DNA from: JBEIHX01 sp044375455
GTDB lineage: Bacteria; Pseudomonadota; Alphaproteobacteria; Caulobacterales; Aquidulcibacteraceae
Direction: 5' to 3'
Assembly (NCBI GenBank): GCA_044375455.1
Contig: JBILMQ010000016.1
Location: 1 to 25,922 of the forward strand
Length of the DNA stretch: 25,922 nt
In this document: piece after piece, positions 1 through 7,693 of the stretch
How the letters are laid out: every line of letters starts with the position of its first letter
How positions within the stretch are numbered: the first letter of the stretch is position 1
Position numbers and translations under genes: made by a program
Notes under the pieces: model-generated
Told to the model about the DNA's origin: nothing
Database searches by the model: none
Seen by the model: the letters and a program-made list of their open reading frames with translations, nothing else

Positions 1-842
1 TCGGTGGTGTTGAGGACGCCTTGGCCGGGCGGGTGGTGTTCATCGGCGACGCGCAGGCGCGCATCCGCGAGGACTATCTGCGAATTCTGCGGTTCTTCCG
101 GCTTACCGCGCAATGTTCTCAGACCGTAGACCAGGCAGGGTTGGTCGCCTGCGGGGCGTTGTCAGAGGGAATTGGCGCACTGTCGGCGGAGCGTGTCTGG
201 AAGGAGATAAAGAAACTCCTCGCCGCACCGGACCCACGCCTTGCGCTCGCGGCGATGGCGGCCTCCGGGATTCTGGGACGTATTCTGCCGGAGGCGCGCG
301 GGCTTGGCGTTTGTGAGCGTCTTGTGGCGGTTGACAGTGACAGTTTCTTCGAGCCGGACGCTCTTTTGCGCCTGCTTGCACTGATGCCCGATGATCCGCA
401 GGCGGCCCGGGATTTGGCGAGCCGGCTCAAGCTTGCAAATGCTGAGCGTGACCGGCTTGTCGCGGCGCTCGGGCCCTGGCCAAACGGCGCGGCCGCCTGC
501 GACACGCGGATTGTTTCGTATCTTTCGGCGCGCCAGGTGCGCCGCGCGCTCTATCATCTTGGCGCTCAGGCGTTTCGTGACCGGGTGCGGCTCAGTTGGG
601 CGCGTGACGGAAATCCGCGCACGCACAGTCAGTGGCGGGCTTTGCTTGCCATGAGTGAGGGATGGGTGCGTCCTGTGTTGAAACTGACTGGTGAGCAGGT
701 GACGGCTGCGGGCGTGCCGCGCGGCGCTCGGATCGGCGCGGTGATGCGAGAGGTGGAGGCGTGGTGGATTGACGCGGATTTTCCTGATGACGAGTTGTCT
801 CTCATTGAACGGCTGAAAGCCGTCGCCCAGGCGCTTGGCTAG
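1..842 (+). CDS. cca: CCA tRNA nucleotidyltransferase, 3' part (5' end outside the window)
   Basis: The enzyme adds or repairs the 3'-terminal CCA of tRNAs from CTP and ATP in the cytoplasm. The reading frame is already open at base 3 and ends at TAG 840-842, so about 280 C-terminal codons are visible and the catalytic N-terminus lies upstream. Near the left edge the protein reads FIGDA, then RIREDY and LRILRFFR, the conserved helix that follows the nucleotidyltransferase head in class II CCA/poly(A) polymerase proteins. It is followed by LSAERVWKEIKKLL and a GILGRILPE-type segment, as in the RNA-binding neck and body. The TTG at 21 opens an apparent ORF but is internal to the gene. Family assignment is confident. 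CCA-only versus poly(A) activity cannot be told from this fragment. Confidence 0.9.
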   Translation, partial: GGVEDALAGRVVFIGDAQARIREDYLRILRFFRLTAQCSQTVDQAGLVACGALSEGIGALSAERVWKEIKKLLAAPDPRLALAAMAASGILGRILPEARGLGVCERLVAVDSDSFFEPDALLRLLALMPDDPQAARDLASRLKLANAERDRLVAALGPWPNGAAACDTRIVSYLSARQVRRALYHLGAQAFRDRVRLSWARDGNPRTHSQWRALLAMSEGWVRPVLKLTGEQVTAAGVPRGARIGAVMREVEAWWIDADFPDDELSLIERLKAVAQALG

Positions 843-1142
843 GGGCGCAGCGCCTGCAAGCACGATGCGTGCCGGTGCAGCGGGCCGCCCTGCGGGAAAC
901 ATACTGCTTCAACAGATCTTGGCTGGACGCAGCTTGAGCGCCCATAGCTTGGCTGCCAATGGCCTGTCTGCCCATGGCCAGTCTGGACAGCGTGGGTGCA
1001 TCCCAGCGGTTTTCATCTTTTCGGCCGGAACGGATCGGATTGTTTCCTGTCGGGCCGTACAGACGGCGCAGGTCCCCGTCAGGCGCCAGATCAATGTGCT
1101 GTCAGCTGGCTCGCCGGTCCGGCGCCTGCCGGACAGGTCCTT
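843..1142. other. Non-coding gap between convergent cca and metC
   Basis: About 300 bp separate the stop of cca from the stop of the minus-strand metC gene. Several frames are open here only because the DNA is GC-rich; none has a convincing start, ribosome binding site or recognisable protein. The stretch contains imperfect repeats around 940-990 (ATGGCC twice, GTCTG several times) and the stem-loop listed at 1117-1134. I see no RNA gene. Confidence 0.5.
1117..1134 (-). terminator. Stem-loop just downstream of metC, possible terminator
   Basis: A perfect 7-bp stem, GTCCGGC/GCCGGAC, with a 4-nt loop begins about 9 nt after the metC stop codon, at the end of the five-gene minus-strand operon. 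The position fits a transcript end. No run of U follows it on the minus strand, so it does not meet the classical intrinsic terminator pattern and may instead be a 3'-stabilising hairpin. Confidence 0.4.
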
Positions 1143-2306
1143 TCAGGCGAGCGCTGCCAGCGCCGCGGCGAGGTCGCCAATGAGGTCGTCGGGGTCTTCT
1201 AGCCCGATCGATAGGCGGATCAGCGGACCCCAGACGCGCGTGTCGGTGACCGTTCGATCGAGCTGCGGGTCACAGGAGATGGCGAGGCTTTCATATCCGC
1301 CCCAGGAAAAACCCAGGCCGAACAGCTTGAGGGCGCTGAGGAAGCGGTCGTCTGTTCCGGGGCTTGCATCTGCGAGTTCAAAGGCGAATAGCCCGGCGGC
1401 GCCGGTGAAATCGCGCGCCCAAAGAGCGTGGCCTGGATCGTCGGGCAGGGCGGGATGGCGTACGCGACGCACTTGCGGCTGGCCGGCCAGGAAAGTTGCG
1501 ATTTTACGCGCGCTTTCGTCATGCCGGGCAAGGCGCACTGGCAGGGAGCGCAGCCCGCGCAGGACGAGATATGCGTCCTCCGGCGCGAGTGCAAAGCCCC
1601 AGTTCTTCCCGGCTGCAGCGATTTTCGCCCCAAGACGTTCGTCCGCTGTCAGAATGGCGCCGGCAAACACATCCGAGTGACCTGCCTGATACTTAGTCAG
1701 CGCCTGTATCGATACGTCCACGCCGTGCTCGAAGGGCTTGAAATAGACCCCGGCCGACCAGGTGTTATCCAGCATGACGCGAGCGCCGCCTGCGCGCGCC
1801 AGTCGCGCGATGAGGGGCGTGTCATGGACCTCGAGGGACAGAGAGCCGGGTGACTCAAGAACCACCAGGTTGGTGTTGGTGCGCAGCAGACGCTCGAAGT
1901 CTGCGCCGATGCCGGGATCAAAATACTCCACATGCACGCCCCGGCCGGAGAGCTCGCGATCACAGAATCTGCGGGTCGGGCCGTATACGCAATCGGTCAC
2001 CAGCACATGGTCACCCGGCCTGGTGAGGGCAAAGAGGGCCAGGGTGCAGGCGGCGAGGCCGGAGGGCGTGAGCGTGCAGGCGCAAGCGCCTTCGACGTCG
2101 CACAAAGCCTCCATCAGGACATCGTGCACCGCCATTCCCTCGATGCCATAGGTCTTGATGTCAGACCGGTAGAGGTCGCTTGGCCTTTCGACCAGAACAG
2201 TGGATGCGCGCTGAATCGGCGGATTGACTGCGCCTTCGAAGCGGCCTGGATTGCGTCCAGCCTGGACAAGCCGTGTCGGCAGGCGGCGTTGGGGCGGGTG
2301 CGTCAT
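1143..2306 (-). CDS. metC: Cystathionine beta-lyase, PLP trans-sulfuration family
   Basis: This 387-residue protein of the Cys/Met-metabolism PLP family is expected to cleave cystathionine to homocysteine, pyruvate and ammonia in the cytoplasm. The PLP lysine is K205 in the ALTKYQAGHSD block; D180 (MLDNTW) and Y53 (KTYGIEG) match cofactor-binding positions of the family. Length is normal. The start is ATG 2304-2306; upstream AGGA overlaps the stop codon of the sulfurtransferase gene, only 4 nt away, so translation is probably coupled. It is the last gene of a five-gene minus-strand operon. Homocysteine made here would feed the metF-metH genes encoded elsewhere in the window. The family includes cystathionine gamma-synthase, gamma-lyase and O-acylhomoserine sulfhydrylases; overall similarity favours beta-lyase, but sequence alone does not exclude a broader cysteine-S-conjugate beta-lyase. 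Confidence 0.88.
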   Translation of the reverse strand: MTHPPQRRLPTRLVQAGRNPGRFEGAVNPPIQRASTVLVERPSDLYRSDIKTYGIEGMAVHDVLMEALCDVEGACACTLTPSGLAACTLALFALTRPGDHVLVTDCVYGPTRRFCDRELSGRGVHVEYFDPGIGADFERLLRTNTNLVVLESPGSLSLEVHDTPLIARLARAGGARVMLDNTWSAGVYFKPFEHGVDVSIQALTKYQAGHSDVFAGAILTADERLGAKIAAAGKNWGFALAPEDAYLVLRGLRSLPVRLARHDESARKIATFLAGQPQVRRVRHPALPDDPGHALWARDFTGAAGLFAFELADASPGTDDRFLSALKLFGLGFSWGGYESLAISCDPQLDRTVTDTRVWGPLIRLSIGLEDPDDLIGDLAAALAALA

Positions 2307-2310
2307 CTGC

Positions 2311-3159
2311 TCATCCTGTCGTCACCGGGGCGTCAGGCCTGGCCCCCCACTCGGCCCATGATCCGTCGTAGACGGCCGTCTCCCAGCGACCGAGCCGGGC
2401 GAGGGCGAGGGCGATCAGGCAGGCCGAGATGCCCGAGCCGCATGTGGCCACAACCGGCTTTGTAACGTCCACGCCGGCTGCCGAGAAGATGGCGGCGAGG
2501 TCGCTGCGCGATTTCAGTGTCTGGTCGGGGTTGAGGAGGCTGGCGGCCGGGACGTTGCGGGCGCCTGGCATGGCGCCGCGCCGCAGACCCGGGCGTGGTT
2601 CATCGGCCTCGCCCAGGAATCGCGCGGCCGGGCGGGCGTCGACAATGCGGCCAGGATCGCTTGCCTGGAGTACGCGCATCTGTGCGTAGTCGCGCACCAG
2701 ATCTGCGCGCTGGCGCACCGTGAAATGGCGTTCGCGTCCGATGGCGCGACCATCCTCCAGCGGACGGTTTTCAACCCGCCACTTCGGCAGGCCGCCATCC
2801 AGGACCACGATGTCGCGTTTGCCCATGACGCGAAACGTCCACCACACCCGTGCTGCGCCGAGTATTCCGGTTGAATCGTAGACGACGATCCTCACCCCGT
2901 CGCCGAGACCGAGCTTGCGCACGCGCGAGGAGAACTTTTCCGCGCTGGGAAGCATGTGCGGGAGCGGCTGGTCGGTATCGGAGATCTCTTCGATGTCGAA
3001 AAAGACGGCGCCCGGTATGCGGGCCTCTTCGTATTCGCGCTGCGGGTTTCTGTCCGCTCCGGGAATGAACCATGAGGCGTCCACGACCCGCACGTCCGGT
3101 GCGGAAAGATGGGTGGCCAGCCAGTGCGTGGTTACCAGCGGATCATCAGGATCTGTCAC
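2311..3159 (-). CDS. sseA: 3-mercaptopyruvate sulfurtransferase (two-rhodanese-domain)
   Basis: The 282-residue protein has two rhodanese domains, roughly residues 5-130 and 160-280. The catalytic loop is C240 in CGSGISA, the six-residue loop class (CGSGVTA-like) that marks mercaptopyruvate rather than thiosulfate sulfurtransferases. YDGSWAEWG near residues 264-272 is also typical. It is predicted to transfer sulfur from 3-mercaptopyruvate to thiol or cyanide acceptors, forming a persulfide on C240. The start is GTG 3157-3159, overlapping the TGA of the upstream cysteine synthase-like gene as GTGA, so translational coupling is likely. It lies between a cysteine synthase-like gene and a cystathionine beta-lyase gene, fitting a role in moving sulfur between cysteine-derived metabolites. 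Confidence is high for the family; the physiological acceptor is unknown. Confidence 0.88.
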   Translation of the reverse strand: MTDPDDPLVTTHWLATHLSAPDVRVVDASWFIPGADRNPQREYEEARIPGAVFFDIEEISDTDQPLPHMLPSAEKFSSRVRKLGLGDGVRIVVYDSTGILGAARVWWTFRVMGKRDIVVLDGGLPKWRVENRPLEDGRAIGRERHFTVRQRADLVRDYAQMRVLQASDPGRIVDARPAARFLGEADEPRPGLRRGAMPGARNVPAASLLNPDQTLKSRSDLAAIFSAAGVDVTKPVVATCGSGISACLIALALARLGRWETAVYDGSWAEWGARPDAPVTTG

Positions 3160-4166
3160 CGGGTTTTCTCCATCCAGGGCGGCAATGGCAGTCCTCTGGA
3201 TGCCAGAAACGCCGGGTTGTACAACTTGCTGTAATACCGTGCGCCGAGATCACACAGCATGGTGACGATCGTCTTGCCCGGGCCAAGGTCGCGCGCCAGA
3301 CGAACGGCGCCTGCGATGTTGATGCCGGCTGAACCTCCGAGACACAGGCCTTCTTCCTGGACGAGCCGAAACAGGACGTCGAGCATTTCTGCGTCCGTGA
3401 TGCAATAGGCGCGGTCGACCTGCACGCCCTCAAGATTGGCGGTCACGCGGCTTTGTCCGATGCCTTCGGTAATGGACGAGCCTTCCGACTTCAGCAGCCC
3501 TTGGGAGTACCAGGCATACAAAGCCGCGCCTTCCGGGTCGGCAAGCGCGATCTTAATCGCACTGTTGCGTTCCTTCAGGGCCAGGCTGACCCCGCCGAGT
3601 GTGCCGCCTGATCCGACGGCGCATACAAAGCCGTCTATGCGTCCTTCTAGGTCGTTCCAGATCTCGGGGCCGGTTGTTTCAAAATGCGCCTGCCGGTTGG
3701 CGAGGTTGTCGAACTGGTTCGCCCATATGGCCCCATGTGGTGACTGTCGAGCCAGATCAGCGGCGAGGCGGGCGGAGTGCTTCACGTAGTGGTTTTCGTT
3801 CGTATAGGGAACGGCATCGACTTCGATGAGCTGTGCGCCGAGGCTGCGCAGCGCGTCTTTTTTTTCCTGGCTCTGGTTGCGCGGCATGACGAACACGCAG
3901 CGATAGCCGCGCGCGCCTGCAACGAGGGCAAGGCCGATGCCTGTATTTCCCGCCGTGCCTTCCACGATGAAGCCCCCTGGAGCGAGCGCGCCGCGCCGCT
4001 CGGCATCGCGAACAATGCCAAGTGCGGTCCGGTCTTTCACCGATTGGCCGGGGTTGAGGAACTCCGCTTTGCCGAGGATGGTGCAGCCGGTGAGTTCTGA
4101 GGCGCGATTGAGGCGGATAAGCGGGGTGCGCCCTATCGCGTCTATCACACTGTCCAATACCCGCAT
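3156..4166 (-). CDS. Cysteine synthase A-like PLP enzyme (GTAGNTG variant)
   Basis: This fold-type II PLP enzyme has 336 residues from ATG 4164-4166. The PLP lysine is K44 (SVKDR). The substrate loop is GTAGNTG at 70-76, where CysK and CysM have TSGNTG. The phosphate loop GSGGT is at 185-189 and GGSAGIN near 278-283. O-acetylserine sulfhydrylase activity is the default expectation. The GTAGNTG variant belongs to a less studied branch, so desulfhydrase or another beta-replacement activity is possible. I preferred the ATG at 4166 because GGAG sits 6 nt upstream and the protein then begins as family members do. An in-frame TTG at 4218-4220, overlapping the stop of the TonB receptor gene as TTGA, would add 18 residues. 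The 3' end overlaps the next gene by 4 nt. It belongs to the five-gene minus-strand operon. Confidence 0.85.
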   Translation of the reverse strand: MRVLDSVIDAIGRTPLIRLNRASELTGCTILGKAEFLNPGQSVKDRTALGIVRDAERRGALAPGGFIVEGTAGNTGIGLALVAGARGYRCVFVMPRNQSQEKKDALRSLGAQLIEVDAVPYTNENHYVKHSARLAADLARQSPHGAIWANQFDNLANRQAHFETTGPEIWNDLEGRIDGFVCAVGSGGTLGGVSLALKERNSAIKIALADPEGAALYAWYSQGLLKSEGSSITEGIGQSRVTANLEGVQVDRAYCITDAEMLDVLFRLVQEEGLCLGGSAGINIAGAVRLARDLGPGKTIVTMLCDLGARYYSKLYNPAFLASRGLPLPPWMEKTR

Positions 4167-4216
4167 TGTTGGCTCCGCCGGCTTGCTGTCGACTGTGGGG
4201 GCGAAGTCTGCGCCGG

Positions 4217-6289
4217 TCAATCGCCACGCAGGATGATGCCGGCCATGATGCGGCGCGGCGCTCCGAGGCTGACCAGACCGTCCCCGGCCACGCCGACAGC
4301 GACGGCCTCATCGGTGAGGTTGTCGCCTGACAGGACCAGCGAAAGGCCGCCTGGAAAGGCGTGTTCGATGCGGGCGTCGAGCGTTGTTGCGGCGCGCAGG
4401 ATGCGGGTGTTGAGATCGTCCTCGAACTGATCGCCGATGTAGGACAGCCCTGCAAGGAGGCGCCAGTCTTCACTGCGCCAGGTCGTTGCGAGGCGTCCTT
4501 GCAGCTGTGGCGTCTGGGCGGGGCGTTTGCCGGTGAGATCGCGTGCTGAGGCGCCGCCCGACACCTCCGCGTCGCTCCATGCGAGGCCGAAATCGACCCC
4601 CCAACGGGTGGTGATCGCCCAGTCGCCGGTCACCTCCAGGCCGATCGCCTCAACTGCGTCGAGGTTGCGCCGCTCGCGCAGGGCGCCGCCGGCAGGCAGG
4701 AAGCCGACGCGCGGGTAGGTTCCAGGCCCTTGCGCGATTGTGACGTTGCCGATGGCGTCCGTGAGGCGGTTCCAATAGATCCCGATGTCGATGCTGAGCG
4801 CATCATTCGCAAAGCGGCCCTCATAGCCGATTTCTGCACCGAAGAGACGTTCGGCAGCGAGCGCGCCATTGGCCTCGGTGACGTCGTTGCCGACCCGGAA
4901 AGGCCGGTGGAGCTCGTTCAGCGTCGGCGGACGAAAGCCCGAATAGGCGCTGGCGCGCGCTGCAGCGTAGGGGCTGAGCGCGTAGGCGACGCCGAGGCGT
5001 GCGGTCGGCGCCGCGCCGTCTCGCGCAGGCGGTGGATCATTGAGCGTGACTGCGCCTGTTACGGTGTCACGCTCATGGCGTTTGGCTGCGTCATTGCGCC
5101 AGGCGTCGGCGCGCGCCGCTGCGCTCAGCGTCCATGGACCTGCGGCCCGGGAGGCCTCCCCATAGGCGCCGAGGATGGTCTGGCGACCGCCGGCGATGCG
5201 TGAGCGGGTGAAACCTTGGCCCTGATTGCGAAAAAACTCGCGGGTCTCGCCTTGAGCGATGCGCATGTCGAGTCCTGTCTCGAGGGTCCAGTCACCGCGG
5301 CGGGCGCGCACGGCTGCGAGACCGCCGACAGCGCGGGCGGGCGTTGCGACCTGATCGAGCGTGACGGTGGACGTGGTCCGCGCGGGGTTGGCTGCGGCGA
5401 CCTGGTTGCGCAGATTGCGGGTCTTGGCCCAGGCGACGAGGCGCCAGGCGGCGGCGCCTCCGCCGGCCATCCGCAGGCTGGCGTCCAGACCCTCCTGGGC
5501 GTTGGATCCGCCGATCACGCCGGTCGCGCGGTGCTCGGAAAAGCCTGCGAGGGAGATCGCGCTTTCAGCGCCAGCGATGGTAAGTTTTTGCACATCGAGC
5601 CAGGCGGCGCGTGTGTCTGCCGCAAGGTCTTCATCGACCTCGCCGCGGCGCGCTGGATCAATCGCCGGTCCGCCCTGGCCCATGGTCCAGGCGATGCCGG
5701 CCATCGGACGGATGCGGCGACCGGGCGGGGCCGGGGCGACGCTCAGGCTGGCTGTAACAGCGCCGCGTTCGCCGGCTGCAAGGGAGAGTTCGCTCATGCG
5801 CCGGTCGCCGGAGCGCGACTCAAGCGACACGACCCCGGTCAGCGCGCCGGCGCCGAAGGGGCCGGCGCCGCCGCCGCGGCGGATCTCGACACGTTCTATG
5901 CGCGCGGCCGGAAGCGCCGACCAAGCGATCCAGCCACCGAAGGGGTCGTTCTGTGGCGCATCGTCGAGCAGGACGAGCGCGCGCCCGGCGCCGTTCGGGC
6001 CGATGCCGCGCAGGCTTGCACCCTGGCTTGTTGGATTGGCCTCAAGGCTCGTGGAGCGGCGGAACAGGCTGAAGCCGGGGGCGGTGCGCAGGATCTGGTC
6101 CAGCGTGAGGCCCGCAGCTTCCGCGAGGTCTGTGCGGTCGAGCGTTTCGATGGAGAAGGCTGCGTCGCTTGGGGCGGCTGGCAGGCGCGCACCGGTGACC
6201 AGAATGATGCTTTCCTGGCTTGGCGCGACGGGCGCCAGCAGTGCGGCCGCGCTGAGCGCGAGGCAGGCTTGGACGTGCGGTCGCGTCAC
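4217..6289 (-). CDS. TonB-dependent outer-membrane receptor, substrate unknown
   Basis: This 690-residue outer-membrane receptor starts at GTG 6287-6289, which overlaps the stop of the upstream gene as GTGA. An N-terminal signal peptide (about residues 1-24) has a hydrophobic alanine/leucine core. A plug domain follows at about 35-160, with the typical pattern of a polar strand, SLRGIGPNGAGR, LVLLDDAP and RVEIRRGGG near its end. The rest is a beta-barrel; LSGDNLTDEAV near the C-terminus is the usual NLTD-type signature. Plug and barrel are complete. The protein ends in ILRGD rather than the aromatic residue normal for outer-membrane barrels. Its operon partners are a PQQ-type dehydrogenase lipoprotein and three cysteine/methionine enzymes, suggesting that the ligand is related to sulfur metabolism, but nothing in the sequence identifies it. 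A vitamin B12 receptor role is possible, since MetH needs cobalamin, but is unproven. Confidence 0.88.
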   Translation of the reverse strand: MTRPHVQACLALSAAALLAPVAPSQESIILVTGARLPAAPSDAAFSIETLDRTDLAEAAGLTLDQILRTAPGFSLFRRSTSLEANPTSQGASLRGIGPNGAGRALVLLDDAPQNDPFGGWIAWSALPAARIERVEIRRGGGAGPFGAGALTGVVSLESRSGDRRMSELSLAAGERGAVTASLSVAPAPPGRRIRPMAGIAWTMGQGGPAIDPARRGEVDEDLAADTRAAWLDVQKLTIAGAESAISLAGFSEHRATGVIGGSNAQEGLDASLRMAGGGAAAWRLVAWAKTRNLRNQVAAANPARTTSTVTLDQVATPARAVGGLAAVRARRGDWTLETGLDMRIAQGETREFFRNQGQGFTRSRIAGGRQTILGAYGEASRAAGPWTLSAAARADAWRNDAAKRHERDTVTGAVTLNDPPPARDGAAPTARLGVAYALSPYAAARASAYSGFRPPTLNELHRPFRVGNDVTEANGALAAERLFGAEIGYEGRFANDALSIDIGIYWNRLTDAIGNVTIAQGPGTYPRVGFLPAGGALRERRNLDAVEAIGLEVTGDWAITTRWGVDFGLAWSDAEVSGGASARDLTGKRPAQTPQLQGRLATTWRSEDWRLLAGLSYIGDQFEDDLNTRILRAATTLDARIEHAFPGGLSLVLSGDNLTDEAVAVGVAGDGLVSLGAPRRIMAGIILRGD

Positions 6290-7545
6290 GGCGTGCGGGC
6301 GCGCACACGCAGCACGCGCCCGTCCGCACTATCCGTCAGCAGATAAAGTGCGCCATCCGGCCCTGCGATGACGTCGCGCATGCGTTCGCCGACCTCGCCG
6401 AACAATTCCTGCTGGCCGACGATTGCGCCGTCCTTCAGATCCAACCGGCGCACGTTCATGCCGGAGAGGGTGGCGACGAAGAGATCGCCGCTCCATTGCG
6501 GGAAGGCGGCGCCTGCGTAGTAGGCCATGCCGGCGGGGGCGATTGAGGGAACCCAGACGACGACTGGCTGTTCTGTGCCCTCTCTAGAGGTGAATTCCGT
6601 GATCTTCAGCCCGGTATAGTCAACGCCGTAGCTTGCGAGGGGCCATCCATAGTTTGCCCCCGGAACGAGCACATTTACTTCGTCGCCTCCGCGCGGCCCG
6701 TGTTCGTGGGCGAAGATCCGGCCGCTGGCGGGGTCGCGCGCAAGGCCTTGCGGATTGCGATGGCCGGACGTCCAGATTTCCGGGCGCGCCTTGCCTGTCG
6801 CCGGTTCTGGTGCGCGGTCTGCGGTGAGGAAGGGGTTGTCAGCGGGCAGCGTTCCATCGGTGCGGATGCGCACGATCTTGCCGAGATCGCTTGACAGATC
6901 CTGGGCTTTTTCCTTTTGCAGATAGCCTTCACCGACGGTCAGCAGAATGGTGCGATCTGGCAGCATCAGCATGCGTCCGCCGTAGTGCATCGGACCTGCC
7001 TTATCGGGCGTCGCCTTGAAAATGACCGCCACATTACTCAGCGCTTGGCCGTCAAAGCGCGCCCGGATCACGGTTGTGCGGTTGGCCCGCTCGTCGCCGC
7101 CCGCGTAGGAGAGGAACAGCGTCTTGTTGTTCGCGAAATCGGGATCCGCGAGCACATCGAACAGGCCGCCCTGGCGTTCGACGTAGATGTCGTTGGGCAA
7201 CCCCGCGATTGGCCTGGGATCCAAAACGCCGTTGCGAATGATGCGCAAACGCCCGTCGCGTTCGCTCACCAGCATATCGCCATTGGGCAGGAACGCGCCG
7301 GACCAGGGATAGCTCAAGCCCTCGGCGACAGTGTCGATTTGGTAGGCGACCGGGGCGTTTGTCAGCGGCGGTTGCGCGGCGCGCTCAAGAGGTTGTGCGG
7401 AGCAGGCTGTCAGCACGCCAGCGACGCCCGCGCACCAGAGCCCGCGAAAGCTGTTTCTTGCTGCGCGCGGACAGAGGCGGCGCGCGGCCGCACGGGGACC
7501 AACGGCGTCTGGGGGTAAGGCGATGGTATCGGTGGCTCGGTGCAT
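6286..7545 (-). CDS. PQQ-dependent sugar dehydrogenase-like lipoprotein (GSDH/YliI family)
   Basis: This 419-residue six-bladed beta-propeller protein belongs to the soluble glucose/sorbosone (aldose sugar) dehydrogenase family. Expected PQQ-site elements are present: H187 in PMHYGGRML, GHRNPQG at 261-267, EHGPRGGDE at 281-289 and GANYGWP near 297-302. It should oxidise an aldose or similar alcohol/aldehyde in the periplasm. The N-terminus has a long basic region, a hydrophobic stretch and the lipobox LTAC with C48, so a lipid anchor is likely. The start is ATG 7543-7545; no strong ribosome binding site is visible and the n-region is unusually long, so a later start is possible. It is the first gene of the five-gene minus-strand operon and overlaps the receptor gene by 4 nt. 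Whether the cell makes PQQ or imports it cannot be seen here. Confidence 0.85.
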   Translation of the reverse strand: MHRATDTIALPPDAVGPRAAARRLCPRAARNSFRGLWCAGVAGVLTACSAQPLERAAQPPLTNAPVAYQIDTVAEGLSYPWSGAFLPNGDMLVSERDGRLRIIRNGVLDPRPIAGLPNDIYVERQGGLFDVLADPDFANNKTLFLSYAGGDERANRTTVIRARFDGQALSNVAVIFKATPDKAGPMHYGGRMLMLPDRTILLTVGEGYLQKEKAQDLSSDLGKIVRIRTDGTLPADNPFLTADRAPEPATGKARPEIWTSGHRNPQGLARDPASGRIFAHEHGPRGGDEVNVLVPGANYGWPLASYGVDYTGLKITEFTSREGTEQPVVVWVPSIAPAGMAYYAGAAFPQWSGDLFVATLSGMNVRRLDLKDGAIVGQQELFGEVGERMRDVIAGPDGALYLLTDSADGRVLRVRARTP

Positions 7546-7596
7546 GGCGATGATTTAGCACGCGCAGCGACGCCGTCATGTCCCCCGGCGCACCCT

Positions 7597-7668
7597 TTTT
7601 GTCACCTTGGTTTTGTCATCGGGCCTTTTGCGGTGGACATATCAGCTGACCAAGCAGCTGGCCATATC
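7597..7668. promoter_or_regulatory. Repeat-rich region upstream of the sulfur/TonB operon
   Basis: Between mlaC and the dehydrogenase gene lie two direct copies of TTTTGTCA (7597-7604 and 7611-7618). They are followed by a compound element with CATATC at 7638-7643 and 7663-7668 enclosing two CAGCTG sites (7643-7648 and 7655-7660). These sit 50-125 nt upstream of the minus-strand operon start and just beyond the end of mlaC. I read the stretch as the likely control region of the operon, but no clear -35/-10 pair can be assigned. Confidence 0.35.
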
Positions 7669-7693
7669 ATCAGGCCCTACCATAGGGGACGCG

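Noticed and set aside
835..1680. A 281-codon plus-strand open frame across the cca-metC gap
   Set aside because: It runs antisense through metC, has low-complexity Arg/Ser/Ala content and no family character; it is a GC-driven shadow.
5216..6371. Two long plus-strand open frames (376 and 336 codons)
   Set aside because: Both are antisense to the TonB receptor gene, which has clear domain structure; the antisense proteins are Arg/Ala/Gly-rich without motifs.
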